A DNA stretch of 10,370 nucleotides from Elusimicrobiota bacterium (GTDB lineage: Bacteria; CG03; SLGR01). Position 1 is the stretch's first letter; each line of letters begins with the position of its first letter. Shown here one piece after another: positions 1 to 5,737 of the stretch. A program made the translations under genes and the position numbers. Location: NCBI GenBank assembly GCA_012511615.1, contig JAAZFS010000089.1, positions 1 through 10,370 on the forward strand. Reading direction: 5' to 3'. Under the pieces are notes generated by a model. The model had not been told where the DNA came from. It saw nothing but the letters and a program-made list of their open reading frames with translations, and did no database searches.

Positions 1-165
1 ATGCTGATAGACCTACTGATGGTTTCTCTGTATTTTTGCTTATATTTTCTTATTCTTATTTCAATTTACGACAAGCTTAACCGGTTCACATCGAAAGCTT
101 TTGATGGACTACCAGTGATACTTATTGTTACTGGGCTTATATCAACTATTTTGAGCATGCTCTGA
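1..165 (+). CDS. rnfA: Electron transport complex subunit RnfA, C-terminal fragment (5' end outside window)
   Basis: The open frame runs from the left edge to a TGA at 163-165 and gives 54 residues. They form two hydrophobic stretches separated by a short charged loop (YDKLNRFTSKAFDGLP), ending in LIVTGLISTILSML. This matches the end of RnfA/RsxA, where a loop of the type REKL...PF.G precedes a last helix of the type IALITAGLMSLAF. RnfA is an integral membrane subunit of the Rnf complex, which couples ferredoxin:NAD+ electron transfer to ion pumping. The ATG at position 1 is probably internal, because the family is about 190 residues long. RnfE is a paralogue, but the F.G.P..LI..GL pattern fits RnfA better. 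The next gene starts in the TGATG overlap, which is the usual rnfA-rnfB order. Identification from a short fragment is good but not certain. Confidence 0.75.
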   Translation: MLIDLLMVSLYFCLYFLILISIYDKLNRFTSKAFDGLPVILIVTGLISTILSML

Positions 166-530
166 TGATTTATCTAATAGTAGTAGTAGTATGTTTCATT
201 TATCTTTATTCGGATTTAGAAATAAGTATTGTTGTAGCAGATAAACCATCGAGTTTTAAAAAAACATTTATCCAAGGCCGTTCGCCACTGAATGAAAAAA
301 ACAAAGATGAGAATATAGCAGAATGCTCAGAAACTCTTGAACTCTGTGGAAAAGATATTAAGCATACGAGTGTCTGCCTTAGATGCTATAGATGTGTTTC
401 TCAGTGCCCAGAGAATGCCATACTTCCTGGGGATAGTGGAATTCCTGAGATAAATACCGAGATATGCCTTGAATGCGGTAGATGTGTAGCAGCTTGTCCG
501 TCTGGAGCTTTGCAGGCTTATTTTGAATAA
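165..530 (+). CDS. rnfB: Short RnfB-like membrane-anchored 2[4Fe-4S] ferredoxin
   Basis: This encodes 121 residues. A hydrophobic N-terminal segment (about residues 2-15) is a likely membrane anchor. A linker of about 50 residues follows, then two complete [4Fe-4S] motifs of the CxxCxxCxxxCP type: Cys71/74/77/81 and Cys101/104/107/111. The start ATG overlaps the rnfA stop by one base (TGATG), which implies translational coupling. RnfB is the ferredoxin-like subunit that feeds electrons into the Rnf complex at the membrane. Canonical RnfB is usually well over 180 residues and carries an extra cysteine-rich Fe-S domain between the anchor and the ferredoxin domain. Here that domain is absent; only isolated Cys54 and Cys61 lie in the linker. 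The protein is therefore a minimal RnfB or a ferredoxin that replaces it. The position right after rnfA strongly favours an Rnf role. Confidence 0.75.
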   Translation: MIYLIVVVVCFIYLYSDLEISIVVADKPSSFKKTFIQGRSPLNEKNKDENIAECSETLELCGKDIKHTSVCLRCYRCVSQCPENAILPGDSGIPEINTEICLECGRCVAACPSGALQAYFE

Positions 531-885
531 GGGAGATATCTGGCTTTTAATAGTTTTCTTGGCTATTGCTAGCCTTCTTTTTATTTTTGCAAAATTTTCA
601 CCTTCTCCCCATGAAAAATATTTGACTATCAAAATGAAGGATGAGGTGGCACATCAGATTAAATTACCCTATTATGGGGAGCTGGTTCTTCCTTCTCTTT
701 CAGGGGATGTAACCGTGGAAATTTCAGGGGAAATTGCCCGCATTAAAAGCAGCCCCTGTAAAAATCAATTTTGTGTTAGGCAGGGATTTATCAAGCCCGG
801 CGGTCCCCCTTCAATATGTCTTCCTGAAAGAATAATGCTTGAAATAACTGGTGACAAGGAGAGCTATGATGCGCTCACAAGATAA
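523..885 (+). CDS. NusG domain II-containing membrane-anchored protein
   Basis: The product is 120 residues. One transmembrane helix (about residues 7-25) is followed by a small domain with the signature SPC....CV..G.I...G....CLP.R, with Cys79, Cys84 and Cys99. This is the hallmark of the NusG_II family, which is named after a domain of the transcription factor NusG but is anchored and extracytoplasmic when fused to a helix. Such proteins recur next to Rnf, Gx-transporter and flavin-transfer genes; their exact role is not established. The only workable start is TTG at 523, overlapping the rnfB stop by 8 bases, with a weak GCAGG at 512-516 as ribosome binding site. No ATG or GTG lies early in the frame. 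The conserved cysteines suggest a disulfide or redox function, but this is inference. Confidence 0.8.
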   Translation: MNKGDIWLLIVFLAIASLLFIFAKFSPSPHEKYLTIKMKDEVAHQIKLPYYGELVLPSLSGDVTVEISGEIARIKSSPCKNQFCVRQGFIKPGGPPSICLPERIMLEITGDKESYDALTR

Positions 886-1936
886 GGTTCGTATTGTCCA
901 TATAGCAGTATTTATTGCGGCGGCATCAGCTCTTCAGGCTGCAGAAGCCCTACTTCCCCATCCCATACCATGGATTCGTTTGGGTCTTGCCAATGCTTTG
1001 ACACTTTTTTCACTGATAATCTATGGGCCAGGTGCGGCATTTAGCGTGTCATTTGGGAGAATTCTTATTGGCTCTATGCTGAGTGGTAGTTTTTTATCCC
1101 CAGTATTTTACCTTAGCTTGTCGGGTGGTTTATTCTCAACATTAATTATGACTCTTATATATCGCCCCTTTGGTGTTTTGAGTCCGGTGGGGGTTAGTAT
1201 GGCAGGGGCAGTTTCACACAATTTTGCTCAGCTTATAGTTGCTTATTTATTGATGGGGAATAAGGGAGTATTTTTGCTCTCTCCGATTCTTATCCTTACA
1301 GGATCTGTCTTTGGATTTATAAACGGCTATATAGTAAAAAAAATTCTGCCGGTCCTTGCGGTTTATGCTGATAAAAAAATTTATCTTGCATCTACTTCCC
1401 CTCAGCGAAAAGAGTTTTTTCTCAAAGCCGGAGTTCCTTTTATACCTATTGCGCCAGAAGCAGACGAGCCTTCAGCTGATGAGGGGGAGAGTCCCAGTGA
1501 TTATGCCAAGCGGATAGCTGAAAAAAAGATGGAAAGTGTGAAAGGAAAAATTTCACCTCCTGGAATTGTAATTACAGCTGATACTCTTGTGGAATGCGGT
1601 GGTCGCATCATGGGTAAACCAATTTCTGAGGAAAACGCTGAAGAGATGCTGAGATTTATGTCTGGTGAAAAACAGAGAGTTTATACTGCTATCTCTGGAT
1701 ATAATCTTAGTTCAAAAGAAAAAATAACCGAAATAACGGCGACGGAATTGAAATTTAAAACCTTAACTGAATCAGATATAGAAAATCTTAGAAGTAAAAA
1801 CATTGATAAAGCTGGAGCTTATGGTATTCAGAGTATGCGGGATAAATATATTGAATGGATACGTGGAAGCTATAGCAATGTTGTGGGGCTACCTATGGGA
1901 AGCCTCAGAAGGATAATTCGAAAACTATCTCCTTAG
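869..1936 (+). CDS. Gx transporter family domain fused to Maf (YhdE-like) nucleotide pyrophosphatase
   Basis: This is one continuous frame of 355 residues. Residues 1-165 are a multi-helix membrane domain with the Gx-transporter pattern IRLGLANALTL, SLSGGLFS and GAVSHNFAQL; the family was formerly labelled heptaprenyl diphosphate synthase component I. Residues 171-355 are a nearly complete Maf domain: LASTSPQRKEF, TADTLV, MGKP, SGEKQRVYTA, DKAGAYGIQ and NVVGLP. Maf enzymes hydrolyse non-canonical or excess nucleoside triphosphates (dTTP/UTP for YhdE-like forms) to the monophosphate. The first motif has Gln where SPRR is common, and the usual His after the SG motif is Gln. Start choice: AGGAG at 857-861 lies 7 bases before ATG 869 and 4 before ATG 866, so 869 is preferred; GTG 851 is too far upstream. 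The frame overlaps the NusG_II gene by 17 bases and its stop overlaps that of the convergent gene. An A7 run at 1373-1379 lies exactly at the domain junction, so a frameshift must be excluded. Confidence 0.82.
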   Translation: MRSQDKVRIVHIAVFIAAASALQAAEALLPHPIPWIRLGLANALTLFSLIIYGPGAAFSVSFGRILIGSMLSGSFLSPVFYLSLSGGLFSTLIMTLIYRPFGVLSPVGVSMAGAVSHNFAQLIVAYLLMGNKGVFLLSPILILTGSVFGFINGYIVKKILPVLAVYADKKIYLASTSPQRKEFFLKAGVPFIPIAPEADEPSADEGESPSDYAKRIAEKKMESVKGKISPPGIVITADTLVECGGRIMGKPISEENAEEMLRFMSGEKQRVYTAISGYNLSSKEKITEITATELKFKTLTESDIENLRSKNIDKAGAYGIQSMRDKYIEWIRGSYSNVVGLPMGSLRRIIRKLSP

Positions 1937-2625
1937 CTTGAAATACCGGCGAGTTGGGGGTTTATTTCTATGTTGTATCTCTGATGAAGATTACGAATCC
2001 AGTGAGAATATGTCTGAGATCTTTTGTTTTGCAAGAGATTGCTTTCGTATTGCTGCTTCATTTCGGCAAAATCATCCAGACTACCATGTTCAGAGATAAA
2101 GTGTAATTCCACTTCAGCTGGGGTAACTCTTATAGCGGAAAGTATCATTCTTTCCAGTTTTCTGATAGCAAGATCTCTTCGGATTAGATCTTCAAATTCA
2201 TCTGGCACAATGTTTAGAGAAAATCTAAGGGCCTGCCTGTAGAGTTCAAAATTGAAAACTTTGTTCTCCTGAAACTGAGGTAGGCTTTTTATGGTTTGGA
2301 TAATCTCTTCATCGGGTACTTTAATTCCCATTCTCAGGGCTTCTTGATATCTGAGTTCTTGATTAACCATTGAACTGAGTACTTCTCTTCTTACTTGCAG
2401 AATCTGTTCTTGGGTTAAGTCTTGTTTGTATTCTTCTCTAATTCTACTTAGTTGCCTGGTAAGCGTCTGCTGGTAGTCTGCTATATCAATTCGCTCTTTG
2501 CCCACCTGTGCTACAGCTCCAGTATTAGGAGATCCGGTTCCAAACCAAAAGAAAATACCTCCGACAAAAAGAATCGTAATGAACCAGAGTACCTTGTTCA
2601 TGTTTTTTCTTAATAAGTCCATCAT
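1933..2625 (-). CDS. Membrane-anchored SurA/PpiD N-domain chaperone-like protein without PPIase domain
   Basis: The product is 230 residues. A short basic N-terminus and one transmembrane helix (about residues 11-29) precede a helical domain with VGKERIDIADYQQ (about 42-53), an Arg/Glu/Gln-rich helix, and the segment VLSSMVNQELRYQEALRMGI.VPDEEI (82-108). This is the layout of the SurA_N/PpiD N-terminal domain, which binds unfolded secreted proteins on the outer face of the inner membrane. PpiD and SurA usually carry parvulin PPIase domains after this region. Here residues 170-195 run straight into a C-terminal helix resembling the end of SurA (YSHWIRNLHQRYNIEI), so no catalytic domain is present. 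Start: tandem ATGs at 2625 and 2622, with no Shine-Dalgarno. A good promoter lies immediately upstream, suggesting a nearly leaderless mRNA. The stop overlaps the stop of the convergent Maf fusion. A holdase or secretion-chaperone role is inferred. Confidence 0.72.
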   Translation of the reverse strand: MMDLLRKNMNKVLWFITILFVGGIFFWFGTGSPNTGAVAQVGKERIDIADYQQTLTRQLSRIREEYKQDLTQEQILQVRREVLSSMVNQELRYQEALRMGIKVPDEEIIQTIKSLPQFQENKVFNFELYRQALRFSLNIVPDEFEDLIRRDLAIRKLERMILSAIRVTPAEVELHFISEHGSLDDFAEMKQQYESNLLQNKRSQTYSHWIRNLHQRYNIEINPQLAGISS

Positions 2626-2634
2626 GATGTGTTA

Positions 2635-2663
2635 ATAATAGTTAATATTTATGGGGATGGCAA
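2635..2663 (-). promoter_or_regulatory. Sigma70-type promoter for the SurA/PpiD-like gene
   Basis: On the minus strand TTGCCA (2663-2658) and TATTAT (2640-2635) are separated by exactly 17 bases. Each differs from consensus at one position. The -10 box ends 9 bases before the first ATG, so transcription should begin about 2-4 bases upstream of it. The spacing and matches are seen directly; activity is inferred. Confidence 0.55.
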
Positions 2664-2745
2664 GGGCCGATTTTAAATCAAGGCAAAAGTAATAAAAGAG
2701 TTTCACTAGGCTAAGTAAAAAAATCTTATTTCAGAGTTTTTTCGG

Positions 2746-3912
2746 TCAGGAACTCCTTATATATCTTTCAAGCCGATCCATACCTGTTTCTATATCGGAT
2801 AGGGAAGCAGCGTAGGAAAAGCGTATGTAGCCCGGAGCTCCGAAGCCTTCTCCTGGAACTATTGCCAAGTATTCTTTTTCAAGTATGTCTTTGGCAAATT
2901 CCATAGAAGTTTTACCTCTTAATACCTCTCTTATATCGGGGAATATATAGAATGCTCCTGAAGGTTTTCTGCATTGGACCCCTGGTATGGAACAGATTCT
3001 CTTATAAATGTAGTCTCTTCTTGTTTTAAATTTTTCTGCCATTTCCTTAATGGCGTTCTTGCCTAAGGGAGAGCTTAAGGCGGCAATGGCACCATATTGG
3101 GCAAAACTAGTAGGGTTTGACGTTGAGTGAGATTGAAGTCTGCTGGCTGCAGATATAAGATCAGAATTTCCTGCGGCATAGCCGATTCTCCAGCCTGTCA
3201 TAGAATAGGCCTTTGAAACTCCATTAACAACAACTGTTTTCTTTTTTAATTCATCAGATATGGATGCGATTGATACAAAATCGGAATCATAAGTAAGGTG
3301 CTCGTAAATCTCATCAGAGATTACGGTGATATTATGTTTTAATATAATTTTAGCAAGAGCTTTTAATTCTTCTAAGGAATAAACTCCACCTGTAGGATTG
3401 GATGGAGAATTCAATATGAGAATTTTGGTGGATTTGTTTATCAAGGGAAGAAGTATCTCAGGGGTTAGTTTCATGTTTGTAGAAAAAGTATCTGCAATAA
3501 CTGGTTTTGCACCAGCAGCTTTTACCATTTCGGGGTAGGATACCCAGTATGGGGCAGGAATTATCACTTCATCCCCCTCTTCGACTGCGCATAGTATTAT
3601 ATTGAATATACTGTGCTTTGCTCCGCAGCTTACTATTATCTCATTTGCTTCGTAAGAAAGATTGTTGTCTTTCTCGAATTTTTGAATAATTGCCTTTTTA
3701 AGTTCAATTTCACCAGAAGTTGGAGTGTATTTTGTCTTGCCGTCCAGTAGGGCTTGAATGCACGCATCTTTTATAAATTGTGGGGTGTCAAAGTCGGGTT
3801 CGCCCGCACTCAGACTTATAACATCTTTTCCTTCAGCTTTTAGTTGCTTTGCCTTCGCCGCTATTTCCAAGGTCGAAGAACCAGCAATATTTTGGGCTAA
3901 TCTGGACAGCAT
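2746..3912 (-). CDS. aspC: Aspartate aminotransferase, class I (subgroup gamma, Thermus-type)
   Basis: The product is 388 residues, a normal length for the family. It is a PLP enzyme that interconverts aspartate and oxaloacetate with 2-oxoglutarate/glutamate in the cytoplasm; some members of this subgroup also transaminate prephenate. Motifs in order: SAGEPDFDTP (35-44), KYTPTSGEIELKKAI (61-75), PYWVSYPEMV (121-130), NSPSNPTGG (168-176) with the ring-binding Asn172, ISDEIYEHL with Asp200 and Tyr203, GVSKAYSMTGWRIGY with the PLP lysine Lys234, and the substrate carboxylate Arg364 in GYIRFSYA. Start: AGGAGG (3925-3920) lies 7 bases before the ATG at 3912. A TTG two codons upstream is only one base from that site and is rejected. 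The gene is divergent from the tRNA cluster and upstream of, but separately spaced from, the SurA-like gene. Aspartate versus prephenate use cannot be settled by eye. Confidence 0.9.
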   Translation of the reverse strand: MLSRLAQNIAGSSTLEIAAKAKQLKAEGKDVISLSAGEPDFDTPQFIKDACIQALLDGKTKYTPTSGEIELKKAIIQKFEKDNNLSYEANEIIVSCGAKHSIFNIILCAVEEGDEVIIPAPYWVSYPEMVKAAGAKPVIADTFSTNMKLTPEILLPLINKSTKILILNSPSNPTGGVYSLEELKALAKIILKHNITVISDEIYEHLTYDSDFVSIASISDELKKKTVVVNGVSKAYSMTGWRIGYAAGNSDLISAASRLQSHSTSNPTSFAQYGAIAALSSPLGKNAIKEMAEKFKTRRDYIYKRICSIPGVQCRKPSGAFYIFPDIREVLRGKTSMEFAKDILEKEYLAIVPGEGFGAPGYIRFSYAASLSDIETGMDRLERYIRSS

Positions 3913-4011
3913 AATCAATCCTCCTAGGTTTGCATTTTGGTAGTTTAAAAGTCTATATTAGGATAAAATATAAAAAATTTAAAGGGCTAGTATTTAACTG
4001 CTTATGATTGA

Positions 4012-4040
4012 TTGACAATAAGTGGTAGTTTTACTAACAT
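4012..4040 (+). promoter_or_regulatory. Promoter P1 upstream of tRNA-Arg
   Basis: A perfect TTGACA at 4012-4017 is followed after 17 bases by TAACAT at 4035-4040 (4 of 6 matches to TATAAT). The expected start near 4047 is about 8 bases upstream of the tRNA-Arg 5' end. The surrounding 3913-4054 interval otherwise holds only AT-rich sequence and the aspC ribosome binding site; I could not pick a convincing aspC promoter in it. Confidence 0.55.
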
Positions 4041-4054
4041 CGCTTCCACATTGC

Positions 4055-4130
4055 ACCCTCGTAGCTCAAAGGATAGAGCAACGGCCTTCTAAGCCGTAAG
4101 TTGGGCGTTCGAGTCGCCCCGAGGGTGCCA
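4055..4130 (+). tRNA. tRNA-Arg (anticodon TCT), CCA encoded
   Basis: The gene is 76 bases including the encoded CCA. The acceptor stem ACCCTCG (4055-4061) pairs with CGAGGGT (4120-4126), and the discriminator is G. The D arm is GCTC/GAGC, the anticodon stem ACGGC/GCCGT encloses the loop CTTCTAA, and the T arm GGGCG/CGCCC encloses TTCGAGT. Anticodon TCT (4088-4090) reads AGA. All stems pair perfectly. Confidence 0.95.
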
Positions 4131-4152
4131 ATTTATTATTAACGTATCAGGT

Positions 4153-4181
4153 TTGACACTTTTCGCGTTATTAAATAAAAT
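4153..4181 (+). promoter_or_regulatory. Strong promoter P2 for the tRNA-Lys/Leu-tig-clpPX-serA transcript
   Basis: A perfect TTGACA (4153-4158), a 17-base spacer and TAAAAT (4176-4181, 5 of 6 matches) make this the best promoter in the window. It lies between tRNA-Arg and tRNA-Lys. The expected start is near 4188, inside an 18-base imperfect palindrome. With no terminator visible before 9541, it may drive the whole tRNA, tig, clpP, clpX, serA and rpmE run. The sequence match is seen; the extent of the transcript is inferred. Confidence 0.65.
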
Positions 4182-4199
4182 ACCGTGATTAATTACGGT
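4182..4199 (+). repeat. 18-base imperfect palindrome at the predicted start site of P2
   Basis: ACCGTGATTAATTACGGT is its own reverse complement at 16 of 18 positions; arms ACCGT/ACGGT flank an AT-rich centre. It begins directly after the -10 box and spans the expected start site near 4188. It could be a repressor operator or, if transcribed, part of a small 5' hairpin. It does not resemble the CIRCE element used by HrcA. Confidence 0.45.
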
Positions 4200-4215
4200 G
4201 GGGTTTAGCTAATGT

Positions 4216-4291
4216 GAGCCGCTAGCTCAACCGGTAGAGCAGTAGACTCTTAATTTATTGGCTCGGGGTTCAAGTCCCCGGCGGCTCACCA
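4216..4291 (+). tRNA. tRNA-Lys (anticodon CTT), CCA encoded
   Basis: The gene is 76 bases. The acceptor GAGCCGC (4216-4222) pairs with GCGGCTC (4281-4287), the discriminator is A, and CCA is at 4289-4291. The D arm is GCTC/GAGC, the T arm CGGGG/CCCCG encloses TTCAAGT, and the anticodon loop is CTCTTAA with anticodon CTT (4249-4251), reading AAG. The anticodon stem GTAGA/TTTAT has only A-T and G-T pairs, which is unusually weak. Confidence 0.93.
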
Positions 4292-4306
4292 CCTGATATT
4301 TTTTCG

Positions 4307-4391
4307 GTCGCGGTGGCGGAATTGGCAGACGCGCTAGCCTTAGGAGCTAGTGCCTTCGGGCGTGCGAGTTCAACTCTCGCCCGCGACACCA
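4307..4391 (+). tRNA. tRNA-Leu (anticodon TAG), CCA encoded
   Basis: The gene is 85 bases, as expected for a tRNA with a long variable arm (TGCCTTCGGGCGT region). The acceptor GTCGCGG (4307-4313) pairs with CCGCGAC (4381-4387), the discriminator is A, and CCA follows. The anticodon stem CTAGC/GCTAG encloses CTTAGGA, giving anticodon TAG for CUA-type leucine codons. It ends 32 bases before the tig start and is probably released from the same transcript. Confidence 0.95.
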
Positions 4392-4404
4392 AAATCCGGA
4401 GAAA

Positions 4405-4417
4405 TCCTTTGAAAGGA
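4405..4417 (+). promoter_or_regulatory. Small inverted repeat covering the tig ribosome binding site
   Basis: TCCTTTGAAAGGA is a 13-base palindrome whose right arm is the tig Shine-Dalgarno. As RNA it can form a 5-bp stem with a UGA loop that would partly hide the site. With only two G-C pairs it would be weak, so any temperature-sensitive effect is speculation. Confidence 0.3.
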
Positions 4418-4423
4418 AATTAT

Positions 4424-5707
4424 ATGCAAGAAATTAATTATAAGGTTGATAGAAAAAGCGATAGTTTAATAGAAATCAAGTCTTCTCATCCTTGGGAGAG
4501 TGTTAAATCAGAAATTGATAAAAGCTATCTGAAAATCAAGAGCATGGTTGCTCTACCAGGATTCCGTAAAGGCAAGGTGCCTATGGATACTATTAAAAGC
4601 CGATATTCTGCCGAGGCAGAAAGTGATTTTATGGAATCTTTTGCTCCGAAACTTCTCAAGGATATACTTGAAAAAGAAGACATAACCCCTGTTACTACCC
4701 CAGGTATTACGGATTTTTCCATAGAGGAGGGAAAACCATTTGAACTCACTCTGCAGGTGGAAGTGCTCCCTGAAGTACAGCTGAAAAAATACAAGAAATT
4801 AAAACTTACGAAAACAATATATGAAATATCCGACGAGGATCTTGAAAAAACCCTAAATGGACTCTGTGAGAGGAACGCCTCCTTAAAACCAAAAGAAGGA
4901 GTCGCAGAAGAAGGAGACTTTGCGGTTGTTGAATTCAAGGCCTTTCGTGATGGGCGGGAAGTAGACTTAGGTATGCCTCTTCTCAGGCTTGTTGAGATTG
5001 GTGGCTTTGATCCTTTGCCTGGGTTTGATGCTGAACTAATAGGTATGAAACCAGGAGACAAAAAAGAGTTTGATTATGAGTTCCAAGAAGATTTTTCTCG
5101 TGAAGAGCTCCGGGGTAAAATCGCCCTTTTTAAGGTCTTGCTTAAGGACTTGAAGTCTAGAAAAATTCCTGATGTAGAGGAAATTGCTGCCAGTATGGGA
5201 TTGAAAGATGCTAAGGAGCTCCGGAAGAACATGAAAGAAAATCTTCAGCGCCAAGCAGACCAGAGAAGTCGGAGTGGGCTTGAAACTCAGATAATTGAAG
5301 AAATCCTTGCTAATCACGATTTGGAAGTTCCAGAGGGTCTAGCTAAAGAGGATGCAGCAAGACGAATGAAAGATGCGGCTACTTATGTTGAAAAACAGGG
5401 TGGGGATCCTTCGGTACTAGATGAAAAACTTTTTCTTGATAAAGCTAAAGATGACATAAAAGCAGGACTTCTTTTAAAGGAAATTGCGGAAGTAGAAGAA
5501 ATTGAAGTCACCGATGATGATGTAAAAGCCGAAGAAGATCAGATTATGGAGGCCTACGGGATAAAAGAGAGAGAGCAGGTAAGTCCCTATGTCGATAAGA
5601 GTGCCCTGCTGGCCGCAAAAGTTTTTGATTTCATAATTGAAAAAGCCAAAGTTAAAGAAGAAAAGTTTTCAGAAGATAAAAAAACCGCTGAAAATATAGA
5701 CGGATAA
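4424..5707 (+). CDS. tig: Trigger factor (ribosome-associated chaperone and prolyl isomerase)
   Basis: The product is 427 residues, a usual length. Trigger factor docks beside the ribosomal exit tunnel and shelters nascent chains. The N-terminal domain contains the ribosome-binding loop GFRKGKVP (46-53). An FKBP-type PPIase domain follows at about 155-245 (EEGDFAVVEF, GGFDPLPGFDAELIGMKPGD, EELRGKIALFKVLLKDLKSRKIPDV). The rest is the helical substrate-binding C-terminal domain with a charged Lys/Glu-rich tail. Start: AAAGGA (4412-4417) lies 6 bases before ATG 4424. The frame stays open upstream to 4313, but that part is the tRNA-Leu gene and is not coding. The neighbours clpP and clpX follow in the order conserved in many bacteria. 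Confidence 0.95.
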   Translation: MQEINYKVDRKSDSLIEIKSSHPWESVKSEIDKSYLKIKSMVALPGFRKGKVPMDTIKSRYSAEAESDFMESFAPKLLKDILEKEDITPVTTPGITDFSIEEGKPFELTLQVEVLPEVQLKKYKKLKLTKTIYEISDEDLEKTLNGLCERNASLKPKEGVAEEGDFAVVEFKAFRDGREVDLGMPLLRLVEIGGFDPLPGFDAELIGMKPGDKKEFDYEFQEDFSREELRGKIALFKVLLKDLKSRKIPDVEEIAASMGLKDAKELRKNMKENLQRQADQRSRSGLETQIIEEILANHDLEVPEGLAKEDAARRMKDAATYVEKQGGDPSVLDEKLFLDKAKDDIKAGLLLKEIAEVEEIEVTDDDVKAEEDQIMEAYGIKEREQVSPYVDKSALLAAKVFDFIIEKAKVKEEKFSEDKKTAENIDG

Positions 5708-5737
5708 AATTAATAGTAGACTTGGAGGTATATTTTT

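Noticed and set aside
851..868. GTG start at 851 (or ATG 866) for the Gx-Maf protein.
   Set aside because: The GTG lies upstream of the AGGAG that serves this gene. ATG 866 is only 4 bases away; ATG 869 is better spaced.
2626..2745. Terminator between aspC and the SurA-like gene on the minus strand.
   Set aside because: The sequence has A and T runs but no GC-containing stem in front of a T tract.
3913..3918. TTG start for the aspartate aminotransferase.
   Set aside because: It would lie one base from the AGGAGG site. The ATG at 3912 has 7-base spacing.
4131..4215. HrcA/CIRCE heat-shock operator upstream of the tig-clp genes.
   Set aside because: No TTAGCACTC/GAGTGCTAA-type repeat is present; the palindrome found there is different.
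4313..4423. N-terminal extension of trigger factor by 37 residues.
   Set aside because: This stretch is the body of tRNA-Leu plus a short spacer. The ATG at 4424 has a proper ribosome binding site and starts at the normal family N-terminus.
4525..5061. Long open frame (178 codons) on the minus strand inside tig, and similar ones inside rnfB, clpP, clpX, serA and prfA.
   Set aside because: They are antisense to well-recognised genes, have Ser/Pro/Ile-rich low-information sequence, and match no family I know.
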